In this document: one piece after another, positions 27,800 through 38,575 of the stretch
How the letters are laid out: each line of letters opens with the position of its first letter
Position numbering within the stretch: the first letter of the stretch is position 1
Origin: Frigidibacter sp. ROC022
GTDB lineage: Bacteria > Pseudomonadota > Alphaproteobacteria > Rhodobacterales > Rhodobacteraceae
Direction: 5' to 3'
Assembly (NCBI RefSeq): GCF_024723735.1
Contig: NZ_JANQDU010000004.1
Coordinates: 1 to 64,000, forward strand
DNA: 64,000 bases
Notes under the pieces: generated by a model
The model's database searches: none
Seen by the model: only the letters and a program-made list of their open reading frames with translations
Told to the model about the DNA's origin: nothing
Program-made: the position numbers and the translations under genes

Positions 27800-29140
27800 T
27801 CAGCGGCGAACCTTGACGCCCTTGGCTTCCAGCATGCCGATCTGGCCCTCGTCGGCCAGGGTCACGTCTTCCAGCGTCAGATCCTTCAGTTTTTCCAGCC
27901 CCATCAGCGGGGTCAGATCGGTGACCTTGCTGCGGCTCAGGGTGATCCGGCTCAACTCGGTCTTGCCGGCCAGCGCCGATATGTCCGCGATCGGTGCGCC
28001 ATTGGCTTGCAGGTTGCGCAGATAGGGCAGCCCGGCGAGGGCCGAGATGTCGCTGATCGCGGTATTGCCGATGCTCAGCTGCCGCAGGTTGCCGATTCCG
28101 GCCAGCGCCGAGAGATCGGTGACCTTGGTCTCTTCGAGCGACAGGTTTTCCAGCCCCGCGAATCCGGCCAGGGGCGTCAGGTCGGCCACCGCGGTCCGGT
28201 CGAAGGAGAGGTTCTCGAGCCCAAGCATGCCGGCGACCGGCGTCAGGTCGCTTACCTCGCTGCGGTCGAGGCGGAGCGATTGCATGGCGGTCATCCCGGC
28301 CAGCGGCGACAGGTCGGTGATCTCGCAGTCCTGCAACTCCAGCCAGGTCATCCCGGTCAGCCCCGTGAGTGGCGAGAGATCGGTGACCTCGCTGTGCGAC
28401 AGGCTGAGCTTGCGCAGGGCCGACAGCCCGGCCAGCGGGCGGAGCGAGGTGACGTCGGTGCGCGCCAGGTCCAGATCGGTCAGCCCGCGCAGTCCGGCCA
28501 GCGGCAGCAGATCGGTGACATCGGTATCGACGAGCGACAGCTCCTGCAGGGCGAAGAGCCCGGTGAGCGGGGTCAGGTCGCTGAAATCGCTGCCGGCAAG
28601 CCACAGCACCCGCAGCCCGCCAAGCCCGGACACGGGGGCCAGGCTGAGCCCGTCGACATCCATCCGTTGCAGCGACAGCCTCTGCAGCCCGGTCATCCCT
28701 GCCACCGGTCCCAGGTCAGCAACGCTGCTGGACGAAAGGTCCAGGTCCCGCAGCCATGTCATCCCGGCCAGTGCTGAGATGTCGGTGATCGGGGTGTCAT
28801 ACAGCACCAGCCGTTCCAGCGCCTTCAGATCGGTCACGGGCGACAGGTCTGCCAGTTCCATCTTGCTCAGGTCGAGGCTGCGCAGCCAGGGCATCTTGCG
28901 CAGCGCCGAAATGTCGGTGATCGCGCTGCGGCCGAGGTTGAGGTTCTGCACCGAGGTGAGGGTCAGCGTCTCGGGCGGCAGCGTGGCAAGGTCCTTGACC
29001 CGGCCCAGCGAAAGCGAGGAACAGGCCTTGGCGCGGCATTCCTCGATCATCTCGAGCGCATCGGACATCGGATCGGCATGCAGGGCCGAGGACAGAAGAC
29101 CCAGCCCGAGGCTGGCGGCAAGAACGGCGCGGGCAAACAT
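27800..29140 (-). CDS. Exported leucine-rich-repeat protein (internalin-like repeats), 446 aa
   Basis: The signal peptide (MFARAVLAASLGLGLLSSAL) is cleaved near LHA-DP. A short Cys-containing cap (EECRAKACSSL) leads into 17 consecutive LRRs of 22 residues (one of 24), each like L-x-x-L-x-L-x-x-T-x-V-T-D-L-x-P-L-A-G. There is no C-terminal anchor or membrane segment, so it is periplasmic or released. The 22-residue units with DL/DIS are bacterial internalin-type. The partner is unknown. The ATG at 29140 is chosen because it begins the signal peptide. Divergent from nadD. Confidence 0.8.
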   Translation of the reverse strand: MFARAVLAASLGLGLLSSALHADPMSDALEMIEECRAKACSSLSLGRVKDLATLPPETLTLTSVQNLNLGRSAITDISALRKMPWLRSLDLSKMELADLSPVTDLKALERLVLYDTPITDISALAGMTWLRDLDLSSSSVADLGPVAGMTGLQRLSLQRMDVDGLSLAPVSGLGGLRVLWLAGSDFSDLTPLTGLFALQELSLVDTDVTDLLPLAGLRGLTDLDLARTDVTSLRPLAGLSALRKLSLSHSEVTDLSPLTGLTGMTWLELQDCEITDLSPLAGMTAMQSLRLDRSEVSDLTPVAGMLGLENLSFDRTAVADLTPLAGFAGLENLSLEETKVTDLSALAGIGNLRQLSIGNTAISDISALAGLPYLRNLQANGAPIADISALAGKTELSRITLSRSKVTDLTPLMGLEKLKDLTLEDVTLADEGQIGMLEAKGVKVRR

Positions 29141-29319
29141 GGTTGGGCTCCAAAGTACAAGGTGATAAAAACGTCTCGCAAACTTGCCGTTGGGTCCGGG
29201 CCAAGTCAACTCCCGAGGGTCCGGCGCGGCCACGGCAGAACGGGAAAAGCCAGGCGACCGCTTGACGCGCGGCCCCTGCCCGGGCGACATGGGTTGCCGT
29301 CAGCGAGGACCCCGAGGCC

Positions 29320-29928
29320 ATGATCTTTCGTCACCACCTGCCGAAAGCGCGCCCGGGCGAGTTGATCGGCCTGCTGGGCGGATCGTTCGATCCGGCCCAT
29401 CACGGCCATCTCCACATCAGCCGCGAGGCGTTGAAACGGTTCCGGCTGGACCGGATCTGGTGGCTGGTATCGCCCGGCAACCCGTTGAAGCCGGAGGGGC
29501 CCGCGGCGCTGGACCGGAGGCTGGCGGCGGCTCGTGCGGTGGCGCGTGACCCGAGGATCACCGTGACCGATGTCGAAACCCGGCTGGGCACCCGCTACAC
29601 GGCGGCGACGCTGGAGCAACTGTTCCGGCTCTATCCGCAGACCCGTTTCATCTGGCTGATGGGGGCCGACAACCTGGCCCAGTTCCACCGCTGGGATCGC
29701 TGGGACTGGATCATGAGGCATATCCCGGTGGGGGTCATCGCCCGGCCCGACGGGCGGCTGGCGGCGCGGATGTCGCCCGCTGCCGCCCGGTTCCGACCGG
29801 CCCGGCGCCGGGAGCCGGCGGCCGAGATTCTGGCCCTGTCCGCGCCGCCGGCCTGGTGCCTGATCAATGTGCCGATGACCGATGCCTCGTCGACCGCGAT
29901 CCGGGCCAGGGGCGACTGGAAGAGATAG
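29320..29928 (+). CDS. nadD: Nicotinate-nucleotide adenylyltransferase
   Basis: 202 residues. Makes nicotinic acid adenine dinucleotide from NaMN and ATP in NAD synthesis. Nucleotidyltransferase motif [11 protein letters not shown] is near the N-terminus (residues about 20-30). Further family features are [24 protein letters not shown] and the C-terminal SSTAIR. The usual neighbours (rsfS, rlmH) are not present. Followed 92 bp later by dacB on the same strand. Confidence 0.92.
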   Translation: MIFRHHLPKARPGELIGLLGGSFDPAHHGHLHISREALKRFRLDRIWWLVSPGNPLKPEGPAALDRRLAAARAVARDPRITVTDVETRLGTRYTAATLEQLFRLYPQTRFIWLMGADNLAQFHRWDRWDWIMRHIPVGVIARPDGRLAARMSPAAARFRPARRREPAAEILALSAPPAWCLINVPMTDASSTAIRARGDWKR

Positions 29929-30020
29929 GCCATGCCCGTCGCCGATTGGCACGAAGGTGGGACGGATTCTCCCGGCCTCGGGCCTTGCGCCGCCGCGCCC
30001 CGGGCGGTTTACTCCGCGTC

Positions 30021-31499
30021 ATGAGCTATCGCGTTTCCCGCCGCCTTCTGATCGGCAGCCTGCTGGCCACCGCCGCCACCGGCGCCTGCGCCAACGCACC
30101 GGAGCGCTCGCTCCGGCCTCCGGCACGGCCCCTGCATGGCCGCGCCCAGACCGCGCCGGATGCCGAGGCGCTGATCGCCGAGGCCAAGCTGGGCGGCAAG
30201 GTCAGCTATCTGGTGGCCGATGCCCGGACCGGCAAGCTGCTGGAGGGGCGCAACGTGCGCGAGCCGATGGCCCCGGCCTCGACCGCCAAGACCTTCACCA
30301 CGCTGTTCGCCTTCGACCGGCTGGGTCAGGGCTACCGGTTCCGGACCCGGCTGGTGGCCGACGGCAAGCTGTCGGGCAGCCGGCTGGACGGAGACCTTGT
30401 TCTGGTCGGCGGCGGTGATCCGACATTGGACACCGAGGCGCTGGCAGGCATGGCCCGCGCCCTGCGCGCCAAGGGCATCACCGAGGTGACGGGGCGGCTG
30501 CGCTATTGGGGCGGCGCCTTGCCCTATCAGCACGAGATCACCCCCGGCCAGCCCGACCATCTGGGCTACAACCCGGCGATCTCGGGGCTGAACCTGAATT
30601 TCAACCGGGTCTATTTCGAGTGGAAGAAGAAGGGCAACGGCTATGCCGTCAGCATGGACGCCAGATCGGACAAGCGCCGCCCCTTGATCTCGACCAGCCG
30701 GATGAAGGTCGCGAACCGGCGGTCGCCGCTCTACACCTTCAAGGACGGGCGCGACGCCGAAATCTGGACCGTGGCAAAGCCGGCACTGGGCAAGGGCGGC
30801 GGGCGATGGCTGCCGGTGCGCCATCCCGATCGCTATGCCGCCGAGGTGCTGCGGGTCCTGGCCGGGGCCGAGGGGATCTCGATCGCCGGCGGGCTGGCTG
30901 CGGCGGCGCGGGCGCCGGCGGGTGCGGTGCTGGCGGAACGGCAGAGTGACGATCTGCGCAGCATCGCCCGCGGCATGCTGAAATACTCGACCAACATGAC
31001 CGCCGAGGTGCTGGGCCTGTCGGCCTCGGGTCAGCCCAGCCTGCGCGCCTCGGCTTCGGAAATGGATTCCTGGCTGGGCGCCAGCTATGGCGCCGCCGGG
31101 GCGCGGCTGGTCGATCACTCGGGCCTGGGCGGGGCGTCGCGGGTGACGGTCGAGGACATGGTTTCGGTGCTGACGGCCGCCGGGCCGGCGGGGCCGCTGA
31201 GGCCGATCCTCAAGGACATCCCGATGCGCGACGCCAAGGGCCGGCCGATCGCCAACCACCCGATTGCCGTCCAGGCCAAGACCGGCACCTTGAACTTCGT
31301 TTCCTGCCTGGCCGGCTATGCCGGCCTGCCGGGTGGAAGGGTGCTGAGTTTCGCGATCCTCACCGGCGACCTGAAGCGGCGGGCATCGCTGCACGACGAG
31401 GAGCAGGAGCGGCCGCCGGGCGCCCGGGCATGGAACGCACGCGCCAAGCATCTGCAGCAGGCGCTGATCGAACGTTGGGGTCAGGTGCACGGCGCCTGA
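30021..31499 (+). CDS. dacB: D-alanyl-D-alanine carboxypeptidase/endopeptidase (PBP4 type, S13)
   Basis: 492 residues, exported. The N-terminus MSYRVSRRLLIGSLLATAA with a Cys in TGACAN might be lipidated or simply cleaved. Penicillin-binding motifs of family S13: S-T-A-K near residue 91, S-T-N in KYSTNMTAEV, and K-T-G in VQAKTGTLN, with the large insert domain between the first two. It trims or cleaves peptide crosslinks in the periplasm. The frame upstream of 30021 is a shadow inside nadD. Confidence 0.9.
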   Translation: MSYRVSRRLLIGSLLATAATGACANAPERSLRPPARPLHGRAQTAPDAEALIAEAKLGGKVSYLVADARTGKLLEGRNVREPMAPASTAKTFTTLFAFDRLGQGYRFRTRLVADGKLSGSRLDGDLVLVGGGDPTLDTEALAGMARALRAKGITEVTGRLRYWGGALPYQHEITPGQPDHLGYNPAISGLNLNFNRVYFEWKKKGNGYAVSMDARSDKRRPLISTSRMKVANRRSPLYTFKDGRDAEIWTVAKPALGKGGGRWLPVRHPDRYAAEVLRVLAGAEGISIAGGLAAAARAPAGAVLAERQSDDLRSIARGMLKYSTNMTAEVLGLSASGQPSLRASASEMDSWLGASYGAAGARLVDHSGLGGASRVTVEDMVSVLTAAGPAGPLRPILKDIPMRDAKGRPIANHPIAVQAKTGTLNFVSCLAGYAGLPGGRVLSFAILTGDLKRRASLHDEEQERPPGARAWNARAKHLQQALIERWGQVHGA

Positions 31500-31509
31500 G
31501 CGCCGGGTC

Positions 31510-31531
31510 CGGCGGCCTGCGGCTGCCGCCG
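31510..31531 (+). terminator. Hairpin after dacB
   Basis: A 7-bp GC stem (CGGCGGC / GCCGCCG) with an 8-base loop, just after the dacB stop and followed by GCAGAAGCCCTTTCG. A weak terminator candidate between convergent dacB and purK. Confidence 0.4.
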
Positions 31532-31592
31532 CAGAAGCCCTTTCGGAATGATCGCCGGGCAGCGGGCCGGGGAGAAGGGGCCCGGCGTCGGA

Positions 31593-31612
31593 GCCTCCGG
31601 CGGGGATATTTT
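31593..31612. repeat. Intergenic repeat copy 2 (GCCTCCGGCGGG-n-ATATT)
   Basis: Second copy of the motif at 12465-12482, here GCCTCCGGCGGGGATATTTT followed by CAAGATGAAG. It too lies between convergent genes (dacB and purK). Confidence 0.5.
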
Positions 31613-31632
31613 CAAGATGAAGCCGGGCGCCG

Positions 31633-32745
31633 TCAGCCGCGCGGCTTGACCCGGTTGACATGGCCCATCTTGCGGCCCGGTCGCGCCTCGGCCTTGCCGT
31701 AGAGATGCAGTGCAGCGCCGGGTTCGGCGGCGATCCGGGCGACCCGGGTGATGTCGTCGCCGATCAGGTTCTCCATCACCACGTCGCTGTGCCTCTGACC
31801 GTCGCCGAGCGGCCAGCCGGCGACGGCGCGGATATGCTGTTCGAACTGGTCGACCGCGCAGCCGTTCTGGGTCCAGTGGCCCGAGTTGTGGACCCGCGGC
31901 GCGATCTCGTTGACGATCAGCCCGCCGGCGGTGACGAAGAGCTCGACCCCCAGGACGCCGACATAGTCCAGTGCGTTCAGAATCCGGGCGGCGAGCAGCA
32001 CCGCGTCGGTGGTCTGCGCCGCGCCGAGCCGGGCCGGGACCGTGGTGCTGTGCAGGATGCCGTCGCGGTGGATGTTCTCGCCCGGATCGAAGGCGGCAAC
32101 CGCGCCGTCGAGACCGCGGGAGGCGATGACCGAGACCTCGCGCTCGAAATCGACGAAGCCTTCCAGGATCGCCGGGGCGCCGTTCAGGGCGGCCATGGCG
32201 GCGGCGGGGTCGGTCTCGGGGGTCAGGCGGATCTGGCCCTTGCCGTCATAGCCCAGGCGCCGGGTCTTGAGGATCGCCGGGGTGCCGATCCGGTCGAGCG
32301 CGGCGGTCAGCGCCGCCTGGTCGGGCACATCGGCATAGGGCGCGGTGGCGAGGCCGAGACCGGCGAGGAAATCCTTCTCGGTGAGGCGGTCCTGCGACAG
32401 CCGCAGCGCCTCGCGGTTCGGGCGGATCGGCACCAGCGCCTCGATCCGGTCGAGGGCTTCGGTGGGCACGTTCTCGAACTCGTAGGTCACCACATCGACG
32501 GCGCCGGCAAAGTCGGCGAGGGCCGTGGTGTCCTGCCACGGGGCGGTGGTCACCGCATGGGCGACATCGCCGGCGGGCGGCGCGGCGCCGGGGTCGTAGA
32601 TGTGGCAGCGGTAGCCGAGCCGCGCGGCGGCAACCGAAAGCATCCGGCCGAGCTGGCCGCCGCCGAGAATGCCGATGGTCGCATTGGCGGGCAGCGGCGA
32701 GAGGGCGGGCGGCGCGGGCCGGGTATCCGGGCCGCGGTCAGCCAT
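31633..32745 (-). CDS. purK: 5-(carboxyamino)imidazole ribonucleotide synthase
   Basis: ATP-grasp enzyme converting AIR, bicarbonate and ATP to N5-CAIR in purine synthesis. 370 residues. N-terminal GGGQLGRML is the family signature; the ATP-grasp part shows [18 protein letters not shown] and [14 protein letters not shown]. An ATG at 32757 is also in frame, but 32745 is typical, overlapping the purE stop by eight bases. It is translated after purE, so the two consecutive pathway steps are coupled. Confidence 0.93.
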   Translation of the reverse strand: MADRGPDTRPAPPALSPLPANATIGILGGGQLGRMLSVAAARLGYRCHIYDPGAAPPAGDVAHAVTTAPWQDTTALADFAGAVDVVTYEFENVPTEALDRIEALVPIRPNREALRLSQDRLTEKDFLAGLGLATAPYADVPDQAALTAALDRIGTPAILKTRRLGYDGKGQIRLTPETDPAAAMAALNGAPAILEGFVDFEREVSVIASRGLDGAVAAFDPGENIHRDGILHSTTVPARLGAAQTTDAVLLAARILNALDYVGVLGVELFVTAGGLIVNEIAPRVHNSGHWTQNGCAVDQFEQHIRAVAGWPLGDGQRHSDVVMENLIGDDITRVARIAAEPGAALHLYGKAEARPGRKMGHVNRVKPRG

Positions 32746-33226
32746 CCGTCGGTGCATCCGGGATCGTGGCCGAGAGCGCGGCGCGCCAGTCGGCCAGGCG
32801 CTGCGCCAGCGCGGGATCGGAGGTGGCGAGGATTCCCGCCGCCATCAGCCCGGCGTTCAGCGCCCCGGCTTCTCCGATCGCCATGGTCGCCACCGGAAAG
32901 CCGCGCGGCATCTGGACGATGGAATAGAGACTGTCGAGCCCGCCCAGGGCGCGGGTCTGGATCGGCACGCCGATCACCGGGACGATGGTTTTCGACGCCA
33001 TCATGCCGGGCAGATGCGCCGCCCCGCCGGCCCCGGCGATGATCGCCTTCAGGCCGCGCTCCAGGGCGGTTCGGCCATATTCCCAGAGCCGGTCCGGGGT
33101 GCGATGCGCCGAGACGATCCGGGTTTCATGGGCCAGGCCCAGTTCGTCCAGCACCCTGGCCGCATGCTGCATGGTCGGCCAGTCGGACTGGCTGCCCATG
33201 ATGATGCCGATCTCGATCTCTGCCAT
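32738..33226 (-). CDS. purE: N5-carboxyaminoimidazole ribonucleotide mutase
   Basis: 162 residues. Rearranges N5-CAIR to CAIR. Motifs: GSQSDWPTM, the catalytic [10 protein letters not shown], and [11 protein letters not shown]. Class I PurE length. Start at 33226 ([11 protein letters not shown]). Upstream gene of the purE-purK pair. Confidence 0.93.
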   Translation of the reverse strand: MAEIEIGIIMGSQSDWPTMQHAARVLDELGLAHETRIVSAHRTPDRLWEYGRTALERGLKAIIAGAGGAAHLPGMMASKTIVPVIGVPIQTRALGGLDSLYSIVQMPRGFPVATMAIGEAGALNAGLMAAGILATSDPALAQRLADWRAALSATIPDAPTDG

Positions 33227-33309
33227 GCCGCGTCCAAGCCAACAAAAGGAGCGCGCACTATAGCCGCGGCGGGGGCAAGGACAAGCTGTGGTGGCGGGTG
33301 ACCGGCGGC

Positions 33310-33525
33310 TCAGGCGATGATATCCGGGGTCAGCTCGTCCTCGATCTGCCGGATCTCGTCCTTCAGCGCCAGTTTCTGCTTCTTCAGCCTCCGGATCGTC
33401 AGCATGTCGGCGCGGCCCGAGAGTTCCAGCGCGTGGATCGCCTCGTCCAGATCGCGGTGTCGGCGGCTGAGAACGCCGAGCTTCACCCGCAAGACCTCTT
33501 CGTGATTCATTTCTGAGGAGTTCAT
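33310..33525 (-). CDS. YdcH family protein (DUF465), second copy
   Basis: 71-residue two-helix protein: a charged first helix ([12 protein letters not shown]) and a basic second helix ([22 protein letters not shown]). Same family as 23830-24063 but clearly diverged. Starts at 33525 ([10 protein letters not shown]); an internal ATG at 33510 is an alternative. Lies just upstream of purE on the same strand and is divergent from hsp20. Confidence 0.8.
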   Translation of the reverse strand: MNSSEMNHEEVLRVKLGVLSRRHRDLDEAIHALELSGRADMLTIRRLKKQKLALKDEIRQIEDELTPDIIA

Positions 33526-33711
33526 GCGGTGCCCCGTTCTGCCCGAGGTGGAGGATAAACTGCGTGGGCCGATCCGCCAAGCGCCCCGGCTCTGTTGGCC
33601 CGGACCCTTGCGCTGCGCAAGGACAGCCCCCATATTTTCCCTGTCTGCGGCTGCCGAATGCGGGGCCGGAGGCACCCCTCGTGTCGCTTTGCTGCAAAAG
33701 GACCGCTGATC

Positions 33712-34125
33712 GTGACCAAACTGACATTGGGATCCCATCCCTACATGCTCGGCTTCGAGCAACTGGAACGCCTGGTCGAACGCACGTCGAAATCCGACCT
33801 TACCGGTTATCCGCCCTTCAACATCGAGCAATCCGGCGACAATGCCTATCGGATCACCCTGGCGGTGGCCGGCTTTGCCGAGGACGATCTTTCGGTGACG
33901 GTCGAGGACCGGCAGCTGATCATCCGCGGCCGCCAGACCGATGTGGAGGATGAGCGCATCTTCCTGCATCGCGGCATTGCGGCGCGGCAGTTCCAGAAGG
34001 CATTCGTCCTGGCCGATGGCGTCGAAGTGGCGGGGGCCGCGATGGAGAACGGGCTGTTGCACGTCGATCTGAATCGCACGCCGCCGGAGAGCATCGTCAA
34101 GACCGTCAAGATCAACCGGAAATAG
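33712..34125 (+). CDS. Small heat-shock protein (Hsp20)
   Basis: 137-residue ATP-independent holdase. The alpha-crystallin domain spans residues about 35-130: [20 protein letters not shown], the loop IIRGRQ, and the C-terminal [13 protein letters not shown]. The GTG at 33712 follows AAAGGA nine bases upstream; open frame further upstream is non-coding. It reads with the DUF1150 gene ten bases downstream, a conserved alphaproteobacterial pair. Confidence 0.88.
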   Translation: MTKLTLGSHPYMLGFEQLERLVERTSKSDLTGYPPFNIEQSGDNAYRITLAVAGFAEDDLSVTVEDRQLIIRGRQTDVEDERIFLHRGIAARQFQKAFVLADGVEVAGAAMENGLLHVDLNRTPPESIVKTVKINRK

Positions 34126-34134
34126 GAGGCAGAC

Positions 34135-34377
34135 ATGGACCACAAATTCGATTTCGCTGCCCATATGGGCCAGCCCGAGACCGCCGAGCGGATCGTCTAT
34201 GTCCGGCCGGTCAGCGTTTCGGACCTGCCGGAAGAGGTGCGGGCGCAGGTCGGCGACCTGGGCACCATCTATGCCGTTCACTCGGAGGATGGCGAGCGCC
34301 TGGCGCTGGTGCGCGACCGCAAGCTGGCCTTCGTGCTGGCGCGGCAGAACGACCTGGCGCCGGTCAACGTGCACTGA
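34135..34377 (+). CDS. DUF1150 family protein
   Basis: 80-residue soluble protein, with the conserved core IVYVRPVSVSDLPEEVR and the C-terminal LALVRDRKLAFVLARQND. Always small and typically downstream of Hsp20 in alphaproteobacteria; function not known. AATAGGAGG ribosome site overlapping the hsp20 stop. Confidence 0.85.
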   Translation: MDHKFDFAAHMGQPETAERIVYVRPVSVSDLPEEVRAQVGDLGTIYAVHSEDGERLALVRDRKLAFVLARQNDLAPVNVH

Positions 34378-34482
34378 TCCTGCGGACCGGCTCCGCGCCG
34401 CATCGCCGCAGGCGACGCGACGGAATTGTGCCGCAGCCGCGTTCTGATCTAGAAACGCGCGGTCAATTCAAGGAACGGTTCC

Positions 34483-34968
34483 ATGACTCCACAAGGTTAC
34501 AGCCGCCTGCAGATCGTCCTGCACTGGCTGACTGCGGCGCTGCTTCTCGTCAGTTTCTTCAGCCATGAGGGCATGAAGGCGTCTTGGCGTGCACTGTCGC
34601 GCGGCACCGAGATGACGGTGACCACCGGGACCATGCTGCACGTCTGGGTCGGGATATCGATCCTGGCACTGACGGTGCTGCGGCTGGCGGTGCGGTTGAC
34701 CCGCGGCGCTCCGGCGGCGCCGGAAGGCGGTTCGAAGTTGCTGGAACTGCTGGCACGCTGGGCGCATTGGGCGCTTTATTCGGTTCTGCTGGCAATCCCG
34801 TTCAGCGGCGCCATGGCCTGGTTCGTCGGGGTCAAGCAGGCTGCCGGAACGCATGAGATCCTGTTCACGATCGGCTGGATCCTGGTGGCGCTGCATACGG
34901 CGGCGGCGCTGTTTCACCAGCTGGTGCTGAAGGACAACCTGATGCAGCGGATGAAGCGCCCGGGCTGA
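34483..34968 (+). CDS. Cytochrome b561
   Basis: 161-residue four-helix di-haem b protein. Candidate haem ligands are His in IVLHWLTAALL, TMLHVWVG, WAHWALY and VALHTAAALFHQ. It probably moves electrons between the quinone pool and the periplasm or scavenges superoxide, as for the CybB type. Monocistronic, with its own 105-bp upstream gap. Confidence 0.85.
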   Translation: MTPQGYSRLQIVLHWLTAALLLVSFFSHEGMKASWRALSRGTEMTVTTGTMLHVWVGISILALTVLRLAVRLTRGAPAAPEGGSKLLELLARWAHWALYSVLLAIPFSGAMAWFVGVKQAAGTHEILFTIGWILVALHTAAALFHQLVLKDNLMQRMKRPG

Positions 34969-35112
34969 AGGCCCGGACAGGGGAATTGGCTCCCGCGGAA
35001 CCCGGTGGCCTGCGGGAGCGTTTCATGCAAAGGGCGCGGCGGGGTCCGAAAACCGCCCCAAAGCTGACAGGAATCGCGCCTAGCAAGGTCGCAGTCTAAG
35101 GGAGACTGCGCC

Positions 35113-35379
35113 ATGCCGATCCTCTTCGTTCTCGCCCCGAAACTGCTGGTGCTGGGTCCGTTGCTGCTGGTGCTGTGCTTTGCCGCGCGGCGGCTGGCCG
35201 GACCCGGAGAGGCCGCGCTGGCCTATCGCCGACTGGGACGTGCCGCTGCCGCGATGACCATTGTCGGCGCCGTGCCGGTCATGATGGTGATCGTCGAGAG
35301 CGGCGGAATGCCGGAGTCCTTCGCCCAGGCCCTGGCCGCGCCGACCCATGAGCTGATGACGAGCCAGATCCTGAACTGA
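35113..35379 (+). CDS. Small membrane protein, unknown, 88 aa
   Basis: Two predicted membrane helices (LLVLGPLLLVLCFAARRL and AAAMTIVGAVPVMMVIV) joined by a short basic loop, with a soluble tail ending MTSQILN. The ATG at 35113 follows AAGGGAGACTGCGCC. Family not recognised. It precedes a hairpin and the convergent sat-cysC gene. Confidence 0.6.
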   Translation: MPILFVLAPKLLVLGPLLLVLCFAARRLAGPGEAALAYRRLGRAAAAMTIVGAVPVMMVIVESGGMPESFAQALAAPTHELMTSQILN

Positions 35380-35489
35380 ATCCGATCGCGCCGCGCGGAC
35401 CCGGTCCGTCTCTGACCCGTAGTTGGACCACCGCCCGCCGTGATGCCGGCGGGTTCCGTCGCTTTCCCCGTCTTTCCGGGCCGGAATAG

Positions 35490-35508
35490 CCCCGGCACAT
35501 GGCCGGGG
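35490..35508 (+). terminator. Hairpin between convergent genes
   Basis: CCCCGGC-ACATG-GCCGGGG, a perfect 7-bp stem followed by CCTTTGG, between the 88-residue membrane protein and the convergent sat-cysC gene. Confidence 0.45.
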
Positions 35509-35535
35509 CCTTTGGTGCGTTGCGGTGCGGGCCGC

Positions 35536-37245
35536 CTAGTTGGCGGCGATCAGGCCCAGGCTCTCGAGCTTCAGGATCACCTGATGGGCGCAGTTGTCGA
35601 CATCCAGACCTTCGGTATCGACCCGCAGTTCGGGATTTTCAGGCTCTTCGTAAGGGTCGGAAATCCCGGTGAATTCCTTGATCTTGCCTTCCCGCGCCAG
35701 CTTGTAGAGCCCCTTGCGGTCGCGCCGTTCGCATTCCTCCAGCGAGGTCGCGACATGAACCTCGACAAAGGCGCCATAGGTTTCGACCATCTCGCGCACC
35801 GCGGCCCGGGTCGCGGAATAGGGCGCGATCGGGGCGCAGATCGCGATGCCGCCGTTCTTGGTGATCTCGGAGGCGACATAGCCGATCCGGCGGATGTTGA
35901 TGTCGCGGTGCTCCTTGGAAAAACCCAGCTCGCTCGACAGATGCTTGCGGACCACGTCGCCATCCAGAAGCGTCGTCGGGCGGCCGCCCATCTCCATCAG
36001 CTTGACCATCAACGCATTGGCGATGGTCGATTTGCCGGAGCCCGACAGGCCGGTGAAGAAGACGGTGAAACCCTGCTGGGCGCGCGGCGGCGAGGTGCGG
36101 CGCAGTTCCCTGACCACTTCGGGGAAGGAGAACCACTCGGGGATCTCCAGCCCTTCGCGCAGGCGGCGGCGCAGCTCGGTGCCCGAGATGTTCAGCACCG
36201 TGGTATTCTCGGGCACTTCGTCGATCGGGAAGTACTGGGCGCGCTCCTGCACATAGACCATGTGTTTGAAATCGACGAGGGTGATGCCGATCTCGTCCTC
36301 GTGCTTGCGGACCAGTTCCTGTGAATCGTAGGGGCCGTAAAAGTCCTTGCCCTGGCTGTTCTTGCCCGGGCCGGCATGGTCGCGGCCGACGATGAAATGG
36401 GTCAGGCCATGGTTCTTGCGGATCAAGGCGTGCCAGAGTGCCTCACGCGGGCCGCCCATCCGCATCGCCAGGTTCAGCAGGCTGAGATGGGTGGTCGAGG
36501 CCGGATATTTGTCGAGCACCGCCTCGTAGCACCGGACCCGCGTGAAATGGTCGACATCGCCCGGCTTGGTCATGCCCACGACGGGATGGATCAGCAGGTT
36601 GGCCTGGGCCTCCTTGGCGGCGCGGAAGGTCAGTTCCTGATGCGCGCGGTGCAGGGGGTTGCGGGTCTGGAAGGCCACCACCCGGCGCCAGCCGAGCTTG
36701 CGGAACAGGGCGCGGAGTTCGTTCGGCGTGTCGCGGCGACCGCGGAAATCGTAATGCACCGGCGGCTGGATCCCGGTGATCGGGCCGCCCAGATAGACCG
36801 GGCCGGCCTGGCGGTGCAGATAGGCGACGGCGGGATGCGCGATGTCGTCGGCGCCGAAAACATCCTTGGCCTCGGCCGACTTGTCGGGGGTCCAGCGGTC
36901 GGTGACCGACATGATCGCCAGGATGACGCCTTCGGCATCGCGCAGCGCGATGTCCTGGCCGGGCTCGATCCCGTCGGCAAAGTCCTGGCTGACATCGAGC
37001 GTCACCGGCATCGGCCAGAGCGACCCGTCGGCCAGCCGCATGTCCTTGACGACCGAGTTGTAGTCGGCCTCGCCGAGGAAGCCCTTGAGCGGGTTGAACC
37101 CGCCGTTCATCAGCAGTTCCAGATCGCAGATCTGCCGCGGCGTCAGGTCCCAGGATGGCAGCTGCGCGGCTTCGTGCTTCAGCTTCTGGGCGCTGTCGTA
37201 AGACACAAATAGCTCCGGGATCGGAGCGAGATTGGAAATCGTCAT
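35536..37245 (-). CDS. Bifunctional ATP sulfurylase / APS kinase
   Basis: 569-residue fusion that activates sulfate to APS and then PAPS. The N-terminal ATP sulfurylase (about 1-385) has the signature QTRNPLHRAH (193-202) and GRDHAGPGKN. The C-terminal APS kinase (about 390-569) has the P-loop GLSGSGKST, the APS-binding DGDVVRKHL and RRIGYVASEITKNGG. It supplies PAPS for sulfotransferases or reductive assimilation. A sulfotransferase gene lies at the right end of this window. Alone on its transcript. Confidence 0.93.
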   Translation of the reverse strand: MTISNLAPIPELFVSYDSAQKLKHEAAQLPSWDLTPRQICDLELLMNGGFNPLKGFLGEADYNSVVKDMRLADGSLWPMPVTLDVSQDFADGIEPGQDIALRDAEGVILAIMSVTDRWTPDKSAEAKDVFGADDIAHPAVAYLHRQAGPVYLGGPITGIQPPVHYDFRGRRDTPNELRALFRKLGWRRVVAFQTRNPLHRAHQELTFRAAKEAQANLLIHPVVGMTKPGDVDHFTRVRCYEAVLDKYPASTTHLSLLNLAMRMGGPREALWHALIRKNHGLTHFIVGRDHAGPGKNSQGKDFYGPYDSQELVRKHEDEIGITLVDFKHMVYVQERAQYFPIDEVPENTTVLNISGTELRRRLREGLEIPEWFSFPEVVRELRRTSPPRAQQGFTVFFTGLSGSGKSTIANALMVKLMEMGGRPTTLLDGDVVRKHLSSELGFSKEHRDINIRRIGYVASEITKNGGIAICAPIAPYSATRAAVREMVETYGAFVEVHVATSLEECERRDRKGLYKLAREGKIKEFTGISDPYEEPENPELRVDTEGLDVDNCAHQVILKLESLGLIAAN

Positions 37246-37509
37246 AGGAAGATCGGCTTTCGGTTGTCGTGCGGTGGAAGGCCCCCGGGGCGCCTTTACC
37301 GAGCGATCCGTGCAAAAGCAAGGAAACAGAGCCGGCGCGGCCGAGGTCGCGGCGGAGGGCCAGCGGGCACCGGGTTCGCGCGGGGTCCCCGATCCGGGGA
37401 TATATGCTGCCCCTGGCGGGAGCGCCGCGACCGATCGCCGGGTCCCGGGCGCTCTTCAGGGACAGCATCCTTTTTTGCGGGTCCGGTGCGGCCGCGCGTC
37501 GGGCGGCGG

Positions 37510-38487
<978 letters not shown>

Positions 38488-38575
38488 TTACGCTGCCGAT
38501 ATAGTCGGGGATGGGATGCGGTGGAACCCCGGACCAGCGGCCATGCATATGCGGCATGACGCCCCGGTCGGTGGC

